Shown: piece by piece, positions 37,622-50,200 of the stretch
Position numbering within the stretch: position 1 is the stretch's first letter
Layout of the letters: each line of letters opens with the position of its first letter
DNA from: Liolophura sinensis
Taxonomy: Eukaryota; Mollusca; Polyplacophora; Chitonida; Chitonidae
Assembly (NCBI RefSeq): GCF_032854445.1
Contig: NC_088300.1
Location: forward strand, 3,162,001-3,226,000
DNA: 64,000 nt
Direction of reading: 5' to 3'
Notes under the pieces: model-generated
Database searches by the model: none
What the model saw: the letters and a program-made list of their open reading frames with translations, nothing else
What the model was told of the DNA's origin: nothing
Translations under genes and position numbers: made by a program

Positions 37622-37838
37622 AACTGTATTTCACCTAAAGTTTAGCCATTTTTTTTTTACACATTTTCTCGCTTGATTCATCCACCTTACACTGCCAGTT
37701 AAGAGCTTTTTTTTTTTTTTTGAAGTTTATTTTCTAATGAGAAAAGCTTAAGTATTGGTATCAAAAGTATCATTTCAAGATTTTTATGTACTTCTGAAAG
37801 TACATGTTAACACTGCAAACTTTCGGTGAAATACAGTT
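37622..37838. mobile_element. MITE-like element, family B, copy 2 (inverted)
   Basis: The termini AACTGTATTTCACCTAAAGT and ACTTTCGGTGAAATACAGTT are inverted repeats of about 22 bases with one mismatch. The interior matches the reverse complement of copy 1 (TTCATCCACCTTACACTG against TTCAATCACTTTACTGTG). This copy lies between the converging ends of DRAP1 and CEBPZ. Confidence 0.75.
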
Positions 37839-37937
37839 CAAATTCTTCAGACCGGTTTAGTTTAGTAGTGGGCTGCATATAATACAGGACAAATAATTAA
37901 TTCCAATAACAAGGTGATCGTGTAGACAAAAGTGGTG

Positions 37938-37943
37938 TTTTAT
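37938..37943 (-). terminator. Candidate CEBPZ poly(A) signal
   Basis: AATAAA on the minus strand, about 350 bases past the CEBPZ stop codon. Positional inference. Confidence 0.35.
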
Positions 37944-38293
37944 TGATCACATCTTGTCACATGTACTGCTTCACAAAACAGGCCACATGCATGCGATTAC
38001 AACAACTTCCTTATTGCAACATGTACATGTCAGCAGTGACTTGTCTAATCAGACATCTCTGTTAATGGCTTGTTGCGCCCTTACAAATCCATAACTTCAG
38101 AACTTTGTCAGATCTGTCTAAAAGTCTCCAGTGGTTTAAACACCTGCTTCACTGATCACAAAAGGTTCAGCTTCCCTGATATAACAGTACATCTGTGAGC
38201 ATCCTGTGTGCTGACTGGTCCACACTCGAACAATTATATGCACTCGAAATGTGTGTACAGTGTTTGTGTTTGTATGCCAAAGCAGGGTCAACT

Positions 38294-41200
38294 CTATCGT
38301 CTCTTTCTGCCTTTGCCAAATTTTCCGGATTTGGGAAACTTCTGACCTCCTTTCTTCGATCGCTTCTTTGATCTCCAATCTGCACCTCGGATCTGCTTAT
38401 CTCTGGTAACTTCCCAGTTTAACTGTTTGGCATCTGCAAACACGCAAATGACAGTCTGTAGTTTTTCATCAGGCTCGGTTTATAAGAAGAATATTCTTCA
38501 CAACCAGAGAATTATAATGGCAGACAGACAGAGGGCAAAAGCATTTGACTCCACAACCACAGACAAAGGTCATCAGTGACATTCAGGAACTATGTCAACT
38601 TAGCCATCACATACATGATTGTGAATCAGAATCGGAATATACTCTAAACTAACCTGCATTGTCCTTATTGGACAGCGCTTGACTTGTGCCCTGGCTAAAC
38701 TTTGACCCAGAGTTCTCATCGATCAGGTGGGAGAACTGCAAAGAAAAACATGAATGCCCTTTAGTCAGGATGATACCATTGAACAAAACAGCATGGGTAG
38801 GTTGTCATACATGTGAATCCACAATGTCTAATACTTTTTTTTTTATTATCTGATAAGTGTTTTACTCCGTACTCACAAATGTTCCACTTATACAACAGCC
38901 ACCAACATGCCCGGGAGAAACCAACAGGCATCCCTACATTGCTGACAGACCGTCCAGGAGAGGGAGCCAGCATGAGCTAGACTTGAACTTACAGCGACTG
39001 CATTGGTGGGAGGCTCCTGGTTCATTGTACCGGGCAATGTCAAATCAAGTGATAGTCTCACAATATGCCTAGCACTGTTAAATTTTCTTTAAAATGAATT
39101 TTAATATAGGACTTCTTTTATAATAAGTATGATTTACTCCACTTAAAATGCTTTCAGTTTACTTATTCATTTGATGTGTGTTTTATGCTGTACTCCAGAA
39201 TATTTCACTTTAACGGCCGGCAGCTATCAGCTATGAGTACGAATCTAAGGAGAGTCGCAAAGTAAGGATTATCTTTTCGTACCTCCTCAGCTGCAGCAAA
39301 CAGTCCAGCTTTATCGAACCTGAAAGTAAGACAAAGAAATATGATATGAGATGAGAAGTTCAATCAAAATTTTACAATGAAAGACAAAGTATGATGATTT
39401 AATTATAAGCCTTTAACATCCAAATCTCATGAAATTACTGCACTGAATCTCAAATTTGGCCCCCATACATGTACATGCACTTTCAGAAGCCCATAAAAGT
39501 TTTAAAATGATACTTTATATTCTTTAAGTTTTTCTGACAATACACTGATCCCACTCCCAAAAAAGCGTGCATGAATCAATCAGAATCAAGAAAACTGTGT
39601 CACTTCCAAATGCTAATTTTAGGCGAAATACAGTTAATTTGAAAACTTGACTTACTGTTTCTTTGACTTTTTACCAGATGATAGTGAGGATGAAGCGTTC
39701 TCTCTTTCTCTCTTCCATCTGCGTTTTGGAGCAGCTTCAAATTCAGCCATAGGATTATCTGCACAAGACAACAAGGGTAATAGTACTTCACAATCAAATA
39801 CATATTCTAACAGATATAAAGAAAAGAACAGGGCATATGAAATGTGTTTAACAAATCGGATGAACAATTCCTGCATTTAAATCTTCTGCATAAAGTCTAT
39901 TTAGGTTTACCATTTATTATTTATTTATTTATTTGATTGGTGTTTTATGCCGTACTCAAGAATATTTCCCTTATACACCGGCGCACAGCGTTATGGTGGG
40001 TGGAAACTGGGCAGAGCCTGGGGGAAACCCACAACCATCCACAGGTTTCTGGCAGACCTTCCCACTAACCGCTGGAGAGGAAGCCAGCATGAGCTGGACT
40101 TGAACTCACAGCAACTGCATTGGGGAGAGGCTTCTGGGTCACTGATAATGGAAAAATGTGATATTTAAGGAATAATGGCTTCATTCACTGCGTATACGCT
40201 GTGATAACTGCAGTGAAAACGCAAGTGCCCATTGTCTTTGGATGAGGCTGCAGACCCAGTCCTAAAACAATGTACATTTCCTTTTTTACATGTGAATGAT
40301 GCCATTATTTCTATTCTAACACATCGCCTGTTCACATGTACTTTACACTAATTTTCAGTTTTTACTCCCTTTTGATTTTCATGCCTATTCATGCTTTATT
40401 TCGATTACACTTCTCTAATATCAATCGCTCCATGGAAGAGTCCACTTTACAGAGCTACAGGGTCAACATGTTGAGAACCAATGGGAACAACCCTGCTGAA
40501 TGCTGCGACGTTACTATTCGACAACAGTGTTGGGGCACGTGAAAATATTCACTACATATACAGTCTGATATATGCAGTCGATGTCTCTATTCTGTGTGTA
40601 GAGCGCAATTTGGCAGATGTGCTAGAATCATTGTTAGAAGTCTCCATCCATAGTCACCATCATCTGAAAATGCCACATCTTCTTCATCAAAGTCCATTTC
40701 ATTGCCATCATCATCCGAATCATCATTCCCAAATGCAGCCTTAAAGTCATCATCATCCCCAAAGTCTACTTCTTCGTCTGACAGATCCTCAACACTTTCA
40801 TCGTCTGATGAGAAGTCCTCTTTCTTTCCTTTCTTCTTCTGTGTCTTGGACTTCTTGCTGAACTCCCTGTATGATGAAAAATCAGTGAAAGATCCTTACC
40901 ATTTGTAAGAAAAAAAATATGTTTCCATTGAAAGTATCTCTATAGGCGTTGCACACACACACCTCACTCTGCTGGCAAACATTTGTATGCCTTACAAAAT
41001 CAGATTCTAGTCATGTTACATAACGTAAGATAAATATGTCCACTTTATTGCTTCCGTAAAGTCTATACATATGAATATTTACCCAGCAAAATCAAACTGG
41101 AAATCTGTGCCTCCCTCGTCAACATGCTGCTCATAATTGTCTGCAAGTGAAAACAAATCTCATCAATACATTCTGTTCACTTTTCATACATTAACTGGAT

Positions 41201-44200
41201 TATAACCATGATAAAACTGCAAGTGCACAGTTTACACATGACTTAAACAGACTTACTCTGATTTTAATGACACTTTACACAATAAACCTTTAAGTACTGG
41301 AAACTTTAATGACAAAGCAATGTATACTGCGCAGAAATCTCTAGTTAAAAATTTGAATATGAGAACCTATTTCCTATTCCTATGTCTGTTTGATGATGTA
41401 TTCAAATGGAAGTTATCAACTGCTCTATCACTGAGGAACACTCACTGTCATCATAGCCAACATTAGCACAGTTATCTCCTATCAGCTGCCTATAGATATA
41501 CTCACCTAAGAAGTTATCAACTGCTCTATCACTGAGGAACACCCACTGTCATCATAGCCAACATTAGCAGAGTTATCTCCTATCGGCTGCCTACTGATGT
41601 ACTCACCTAAGAAGTTATTAACTGCTCTATCACTGAGGAACACTCACTGTCATCATAGCCAACATTATCAGAGTTATCTCCTATCAGCTGCCTATAGATG
41701 TACTCACCTAAGAAGTTATCAACTGCTCTATCACTGAGGAACACCCACTGTCATCATAGCCAACATTATCAGAGTTATCTCCTATCAGCTGCCTACTGAT
41801 ATACTCACCTAAGAAGTTATTAACTGCTCTATCACTGAGGAACACTCACCATCATCATAGCCAACATTATCAGAGTTATCTCCTATCGGCTGCCTACTGA
41901 TGTACTCACCTAAAAAGTCATCAACTGCTCTATCACTGAGGAACACCCACTGTCATCATAGCCAACATTATCAGAGTTATCTCCTATCAGCTGCCTACTG
42001 ATGTACTCACCTAAGAAGTTATTAACTGCTCTATAACTGAGGAACACTCACTGTCATCATAGCCAACATTATCAGAGTTATCTCCTATCGGCTGCCTACT
42101 GATGTACTCACCTACAAAGTTATCAACTGCTCTATCACTGAGGAACACTCACTGTCATCATAGCCAACAATAGCAGAGTTATCTCCCATCAGCTGCCTAC
42201 TGATGTACTCACCTAAGAAGTCATCAACTGCTCTATCACTGAGGAACACTCACTGTCATCATAGCCAACATTATCAGAGTTATCTCATATCTGCTGCATA
42301 GTAATGTACTCACCCAAGAAGTCATCAAACTCTCCATCACTAACACTCTCAATATCACTGCCATCTTCCTCGTCTTTCCCAGCCGTTCCTGACTTCTGAT
42401 CTGCTCGCTGTTTGAAATACCTTAGAACAGAGAATGGCATTGTGACTCCACACATTTTTTGTTAACAAACAGAAAAGAAACAAAATATTGGCGAAAGATT
42501 ACGTACAGTTGGACATTCCATAAGATTTATAAAAGTTTTTAGTTACACGAGTATCAGTACTACATGTTTCTATGGTAACTTAACCCTTGTAGGAGGAGCA
42601 TATAACTGCTGACTATAGCCAATCAAGACCAGTGGTGCCACTGCTTTCAATGAGAATGACAATCTGCAATTTGGCACCCCAAGTCAAAGAGTGGCTGATG
42701 AGTCTGCCAAAATTGGTGGTTTGAAAAACTCCTCAAAACTCCATTTGCTCTACTACATACAAGGTTTAACAAACTAGTAAAGGCATTTGTACATTTACAG
42801 GGCAGTATTACTTTTGCACCATGTACTGCCTGAGTAGACAACTAAATGTGAATACAGAGGATGTGAAACACACATGTAACATATATAATACTTCATTTAA
42901 ACACACTTGTGCTTATTAATATTTTTTTCACCTGTAGAAGAACTTTTCCTCGACAGGTATGGTCTTCTCCTCTCTCTGTATGTACTCATCACTATTCACA
43001 GCGATCTTCTTCACCCCTCTCAGCTGCCGCTCCCGACAAAACCTGGCCCTTGAATGCTGGGCATCAACTGCAGTTGATACAACAGAAGCATATAAACACA
43101 GCATTTTCATTCACAATTTAAACCTTAAGAACAGATACACAACTATCACACACCACTCAAACTGTATTTCATTTTAAGCAACTACTTAAGCAACTCACAC
43201 TAAGCATGAACAGTTTCCCACACAAACTGAAATCTCTAATTCTAACATCTGAATACAGTTGTCACAGGGGCTCATTTCATGAAGCCAATTAACAGCTTAA
43301 TAACAAATGTTTATTTCAGCAAAGACGAGTCAATGCTACACAGGCTTTTAGAAGCAGACACCATCGCCAGAGCTTAGTATCAGGATTTTCATCCATGAAA
43401 GATATCTCTTTATGATGCTCTAGCAGAGGCTCTGTTTAGTCACACAAAAAATCTTGAAGATACCTTTAACCTTAGTCACCGCAGTTGTGTGAAATGTAAA
43501 TTTCATAGGTGTTGTTGTCTTGTGAATATATGAACATGTCCAATTAAAGGTGAAATGTGAATTTTTACTAACTACGGACTGTTTGTTCCAGTGACCTGCA
43601 CTCTTTACTATGTCATATACACGTGTGGACCTCATTGGTGTGGCTACACAAATGCTTCTGATGTTAACTCATGTACCTGTGAATGCAAAACAGAGATGAA
43701 ATATTTACTTGTTTTCTGTTTCTTTGGGTTTTTGTAGACAAACCTGTCCAGGAATCTGATCAGAGCAAAGTCATGAAGAGGGTCTCCAGAATAGTTAATA
43801 GGCTTGGCCTGAAACATGTAAAGTTCTGGATAATAAAAATGTCTGTATAGATAGAAATTCATGTAAACAAGTTTGTATTCAAGACTCAAGATTACTTGAC
43901 CTGTGTAATATTGCTAACCAGGCTTTACTCAAAGCAAACAACTGTACATTGCTAAATTCTTGACAAACTCTGAAAGTTGGATTTCAACATGCATGCTCAT
44001 TAGTCAAATACTAACAGTCTGATAGGGACTGATGTCAAATCAATATATCATAAAGTCAAAATACTTGTTATCAATTACTGCCAGGGTTAATTACTACACA
44101 TGCAAACAACATATTGATGACAACTGTAAGGACAAGTACTGAGAGAGAATGTGAAGCTCGTTCAGGTGGATGTCACAGACATTTGGTTGTTAATGTTCTC

Positions 44201-47200
44201 ACCTGAAGCAGGGTTAGAGCAAAGAGAGAGACGGAGGGGTGATAGTGCTTTGTCAGCTTCTCCAGCTCCCACACACACTCCTGGTCTACACTACAGTACA
44301 GGGGGTTCCTGTGGGACGGGTTGTACTGGCCTGACTTCTCTACAATGTTAACAGTCACATTAAGGACAGGACTAAAGTTCAGCTCCCACACACTCCTGAT
44401 CCACACTACAGTACAGGGGGATCCTGTGGGACGGGTTGTACTGGCCTGACTTCTCTACAATGTTCAGTTTGTTCATTTATTTAATTTCATTAGGTTTTAA
44501 TGCATGTTGGAATTTGACAAACAACTCTTTGGTACAAAGAAATCTGCACCAAAGAAGGAGAGTAAATTTGGAGAGTAAAACTCGCTGTGGAATCCTGTGT
44601 TTCACTACCCACCTCCAAGATTACTACGATGGACCCAGGAAGACTTAGGAGTAGTCGTGGGGGCCACACTTGTGGTCTGTTTGTCATCTCCTCCATTATC
44701 CCCATTGTCATCTCTGTTATCCACATTATCATCTGGATCGGGTAAGTCCACAAAGTGTTCATCGTCTTCCTCATCCTCAGTCCATTTCTGACAACCACAA
44801 AACAAGGTTATTTCATTTAAAAACACTAGCAAACTAATCAAATTTAAAAAAAATCAGGAATGGATGATAAAGGCTACAATGTACTGAAAATAAAACTCAA
44901 TATTCCTATCAGGTTATAGCATCTGATACCAGTTTGCCCCAAAATGTGCACAATGATGAAACTTACAAAACATCAATCTAAAGAAAAAAAAATCACTTAC
45001 CCCAGAGATGTTAGTCAGTTGCAGCACACCATCTTTAATCTTCAAAACCTGATGATATATAATTTAATTATTTTAAAAACCATTTCAATCTTACTAGTAT
45101 TATAGAAGACATACTGTATCATTTATATTTTGGCAATGATAAGAACTGATAACTGAATTGATGAATAAACTGACAGATTGATTCACTGATTACTGTTTTG
45201 TATGAATTTCACCCAATAATGAAAAACAAAGAGTGCAGAAATCCTATTACAAGCAGAATGTATGTTCCACCTCAAAGTTATTATGAGACCTCATTCATTT
45301 TATTCCGAAATTTCACAACCTCCACATTTTAAGTTTTACACCTATTGGTGAATACATAGAGATAAGAATGTTCCTACCTCAGAGAGAAGGATGAGGGAGG
45401 CACAGATAAATGGAGGGGTGTGATACGAACACACCTGCAGGAGTCGCTTGATAAATGCCTGGTGTCAAAAAGAAATAAAACACAATTATTCTCCCATTCA
45501 ACTGTCTACAATAACAGTTATTAAAAACTTCAATCAATTACTTTTAAGTAACAGTAAATTAGAATGGATGAAAAGAGAACTTTTTTGTCCAAATGTACAC
45601 CTGTGTGCTTAAAAATGTGTAACACTGGTGATCTTCCACCTTGACATGGTCATGACATCATTTCAAATTCGTACTGGAAGACTTACCTTTATCCTTTTCT
45701 CAGAAATATCTTGTCTCAAACTTTTGAACAGTAAGTTGAGAAACATAGTTTGTTTGGCTGATGTCTTCAGAGCTGGGTCGAGAAGTTTCTTGTAAAGGGT
45801 GATGTAGTAACGATCAGAAACACTCTGACTGTGAAAGGAGGAACAAGAACCAAATACATCATGTGCATCAGGATAATACACATGTAGACATAAAACCTGT
45901 GCTGATACCTTTTATATGTTGTCTATATAATACATGAAATGCCTTAGAAATAATTCAGCAGCTGTAGAAGATGTTCATAAGTACAGAGACCATATTTGAA
46001 TATTAAACTTGGTTTTAAGAACTCCCAAGAGAACTTTCTTCTGTTCACAAGTCAACTAAGTCCTTTACTTCCGTAATTTTTTACCCAGAATCTAAATGGA
46101 TTCCCATAGGTTTGCTTTGTGGGAATCCACCACAATCTAAATGGATTCCCTTAGGTTTGCTTTGTGGGAATCCACCACAATCTAAATGGATTCCCTTAGG
46201 TTTGCTTTGTGGGAATCCACCAGAATCCAAAGGGATTCCCATAGATTTACTTTGTGGGAATCCACTAGAATCTAGATCAAATCTAGTACCATAAAGTATG
46301 CAGTTACTTCAACTTTTAATACCGCGTAAATAATTTTAAGGTTTCCGGGTGACATAAATATATAGGGCTAGAAATAATCCCCACAAATTAGAAGACCAGT
46401 AGGGTCAGTTGACTTGGAAATCAACCGGCCCTTCCACAATTTTTTAAGGCCCTTTTTAAGGATAGAAAAAAGCACCATGCCAATAAAGCTTTAACAATGA
46501 AGGTTGATCTGATATATATAGTTCATCACTAGCTTTGTTCAATGAATTACAGGATTACTGGTTACTGATGACAGGATCAGTTCTTTCTTTAAGAAGTTCA
46601 GGTACTAGAGTTTTGTAACCAAGAAATCAGCTGTGAACTTTTAATATGGGGTAAGATGTTGGGGGACAGCATGGGCCCTATTAGTAAAATATACACCATC
46701 CGTAGGCCAAAGCTGTCAGCTACTAAAGTCAGTTGTAGCTGATTAAGCTGCTGACATTTCTAATGGATTTGCTACGTGGCTGTGACATTTGACAGTAGCA
46801 TGCCACAATAAAATCTTTTAGCTCCAAAGCTCCAGTGTAGATAAGATTAAATTTACAAGCAAACTGTTTCAAGTCGTCACAATTCACGCCGCTTATGGTG
46901 TTTCATCGCTCTTAATTGCTAACAAAATATTTTTACAAAAATGTCCTCACGCACCCTTTTTCATAGCTCCATGATCATTTCATGTCTCCATGATCATTTC
47001 ATGTCTCCATGATCATTTCAATATCTGCTCATTAGTTTCGGATATGTTTCAGTTTTAATCATCCTCTGTAACCACTACCACTGCTGTAGTTGTCAAACGG
47101 CCATTGCATTGTTGAACACAGGTGGCATTTCCGACAATTTCCTAGAAGCTCACCCAATGATCCACGGCAGAGACACAGCCAATGGGATAGACGGTATCAT

Positions 47201-50200
47201 AGCAACATTCACTAGAAAACCAGCACGCCTTATCTACCTTTCTTTACTTTTTACCAGCAGGCCAAAGATTTATCAAACTAAAGACGAATGAACTCCCATT
47301 TTGTTTACCCACCACGCCAGGGTTTCTTATCTCAACTCTTGCCAGCATGTCAAAGAGTTCACTATCAGCAGGCAGGACAACGGTGTGAATTGTAGGCTTG
47401 TCCACATTATACATCTGAAGGTGTGAATTGTTTTCTGTAGGCTTGTCCACATTATACATATGAAGGTGTGAACTGTTTTCTGTAGGTTTGTCCACATTAT
47501 ACATCTGAAGGTGTGAATTGTTTTCTGTAGGCTTGTCCACACTATACATCTGTAGACATGTCCACATTATACATCTGTAGGCTTGTCCACATTTTTATAT
47601 ATATGTAGGCATGTCCACATTACACATCTGTAGGCTTGTCCACATTACACATCTGTAGGCTTGTCCACATTATACACCTGTAGGCTTGTCCACATTATAC
47701 ATCTTTAGGCTTATCCACATAATATATCTGAAGGTGTGAATTGTGTTCTGTGTTTCACACAATACAAAATCAGTCTGTTTACAAGGATATCAGTCAATAT
47801 CCTTGTAGTCAACATGATTATTTTTAAAGTAACGTAATTCTTCTAACGTTTTGCATATCTGCAAAGTGTTCATTCAAGCCTATTCTGAAGGCATTATTCT
47901 GTGTAGACTGATAAAATTATGTTCTTTGTTAAGCCCTGAAACTGGCCAATCCAACTAATGTAGTAATGTCTGTAAAATCAAAGGAAAAGATGTGCATAAA
48001 TTGCACTGAAAGTTAATCTTTTATCTCTGAAATGGTTGAGAAATTAAGGTATACATAAATGAGCACTTTTGAAATATAAGGAATAACTTGAATACTGAGG
48101 ATGTATGATGAATCAAGATGATACTGCTGATGTTAAGGACACAATCTGAAGCCTGTCCCCTCCAGCATACCCCTACCCCCCCACCTCCCACGCCCACCCC
48201 TTACCCATCAAGACTCACCTGGAATCCATCACCTGATAGAGAAGCATTAAGGCCTGGAGACTAGTGTTAAAGTTGACCACGTGGACAATCTGGTACAGCA
48301 TGGTCATCTGGGCACTCACACGTTCATAGTCCACTGTCACAACCAGACAAAACATAGTGGTCAGTAACCGTTATGCAGAGTTGACATGTTCACTTAACTG
48401 TAGACGTCAGAGTCTAAGGTATCAGAGTAAACTTCACACTGTGACTGTATTACTCACCTTTAGCGTATGGATACACTCTGTTCACACCTGTGAGGAGGCC
48501 ACTCATAATCTTGTTGTTCACTTCACCCTTCTTCACAAATGCCTGGGATGACAAACAACAGTCTGCTGAATGACACTAAATATCCTATACAGAATCTCCA
48601 AGTGAAATGCTGACAAAGTTCGCAAATATATACAGTTACAATGACACCTGAAATGTACTCCCATTAATGGGAAGGAGGGTATGAAGTGTATGTAATATGC
48701 ATGCAGTGTAAATACCATCCTCCTCAAGAGATTTATTTATTTATTTGATTGGTGTTTTAAGCTGCACTCAAGAACATTTCACTTATACGACGATGACCAG
48801 CATTATGGTGGGAGGAATCCTCCACAAGAGAGATCCCTGTTAATCAGATTTTAAGTCTTTACAGAAAAAGTGTTAAATTTTTATACGATACACCGTACGT
48901 TTAATGGTAAACTATAACGCGCGACATAACAATACAAGGACATGGAGACACAAGGCTGAATCTTGAAATCTTGAATTCAAAAGGGACGTATTAACTAATC
49001 AAGAAAAATCATCAATTTCCAGTCAAAATTTGAATTGTGAAATTTAATTGGACATGGCACAAAACACCAGTATCAATCATTCATGACTGATAAATTTCAC
49101 GAATGAAACGATAAAGAAGATGAAATGATAAGACTAAGCTTCCGTAAGACTATCTGACTACAGTATATACTTATGACACACATACCTTGAAGAAAGAAAA
49201 GTAGACATCAATCAACCTGTTAGCCAGATCTCTGTCTGACTGACTGAGTGTCAGCTGATTGAGGAAACAAATGGCATAGTACCTGGAAATAAAAACTAAA
49301 AATTACTCACCTGTGGAGGTATATCAGCAGTTTGAATGTGTACATACTGTACAAGTAGCTTTAAGAAAATGTTTTGTATCTGTTACAAGTGTATAATCTG
49401 TGCCTTTAGGGAGAGCCTTTAAATCAGTCTGAACATGTAAATACTGTAAGTATCAGATCAAACGTGTACATACAGTGCCTTTAGGGAGAGCCTTTAAATC
49501 AGTCTGAACATGTAAATACTGTAAGTATCAGATCAAACGTGTACATACAGTGCCTTTAGGGAGAGCCTTTAAATCAGTCTGAACATGTAGATACTGTAAG
49601 TATCAGATCAAACGTGTACATATTGTGCCTTTAGGGAGGGCCTTTAAATCAGTCTGAACATGTAAATACTGTAAGTATCAGATCAAACATGTACATATTG
49701 TGCCTTTAGGGAGAGCCTTTAAATCAGTCTGAACATGTAGATACTGTAAGTATCAGATCAAACGTGTACATACAGTGCCTTTAGGGAGGGCCTTTAAATC
49801 AGTCTGAACATGTAGATACTGTAAGTATCAGATCAAACGTGTACATATTGTGCCTTTAGGGAGGGCCTTTAAATCAGTCTGAACATGTAAATACTGTAAG
49901 TATCAGATCAAACGTGTACATATTGTGCCTTTAGGGAGAGCCTTTAAATCAGTCTGAACATGTAGATACTGTAAGTATCAGATCAAACGTGTACATATTG
50001 TGCCTTTAGGGAGGGCCTTTAAATCAGTCTGAACATGTAAATACTGTAAGTATCAGATCAAACGTGTACATATTGTGCCTTTAGGGAGAGCCTTTAAATC
50101 AGTCTGAACATGTAGATACTGTAAGTATCAGATCAAACGTGTACATATTGTGCCTTTAGGGAGAGCCTTTAAATCAGTCTGAACATGTAGATACTGTAAG

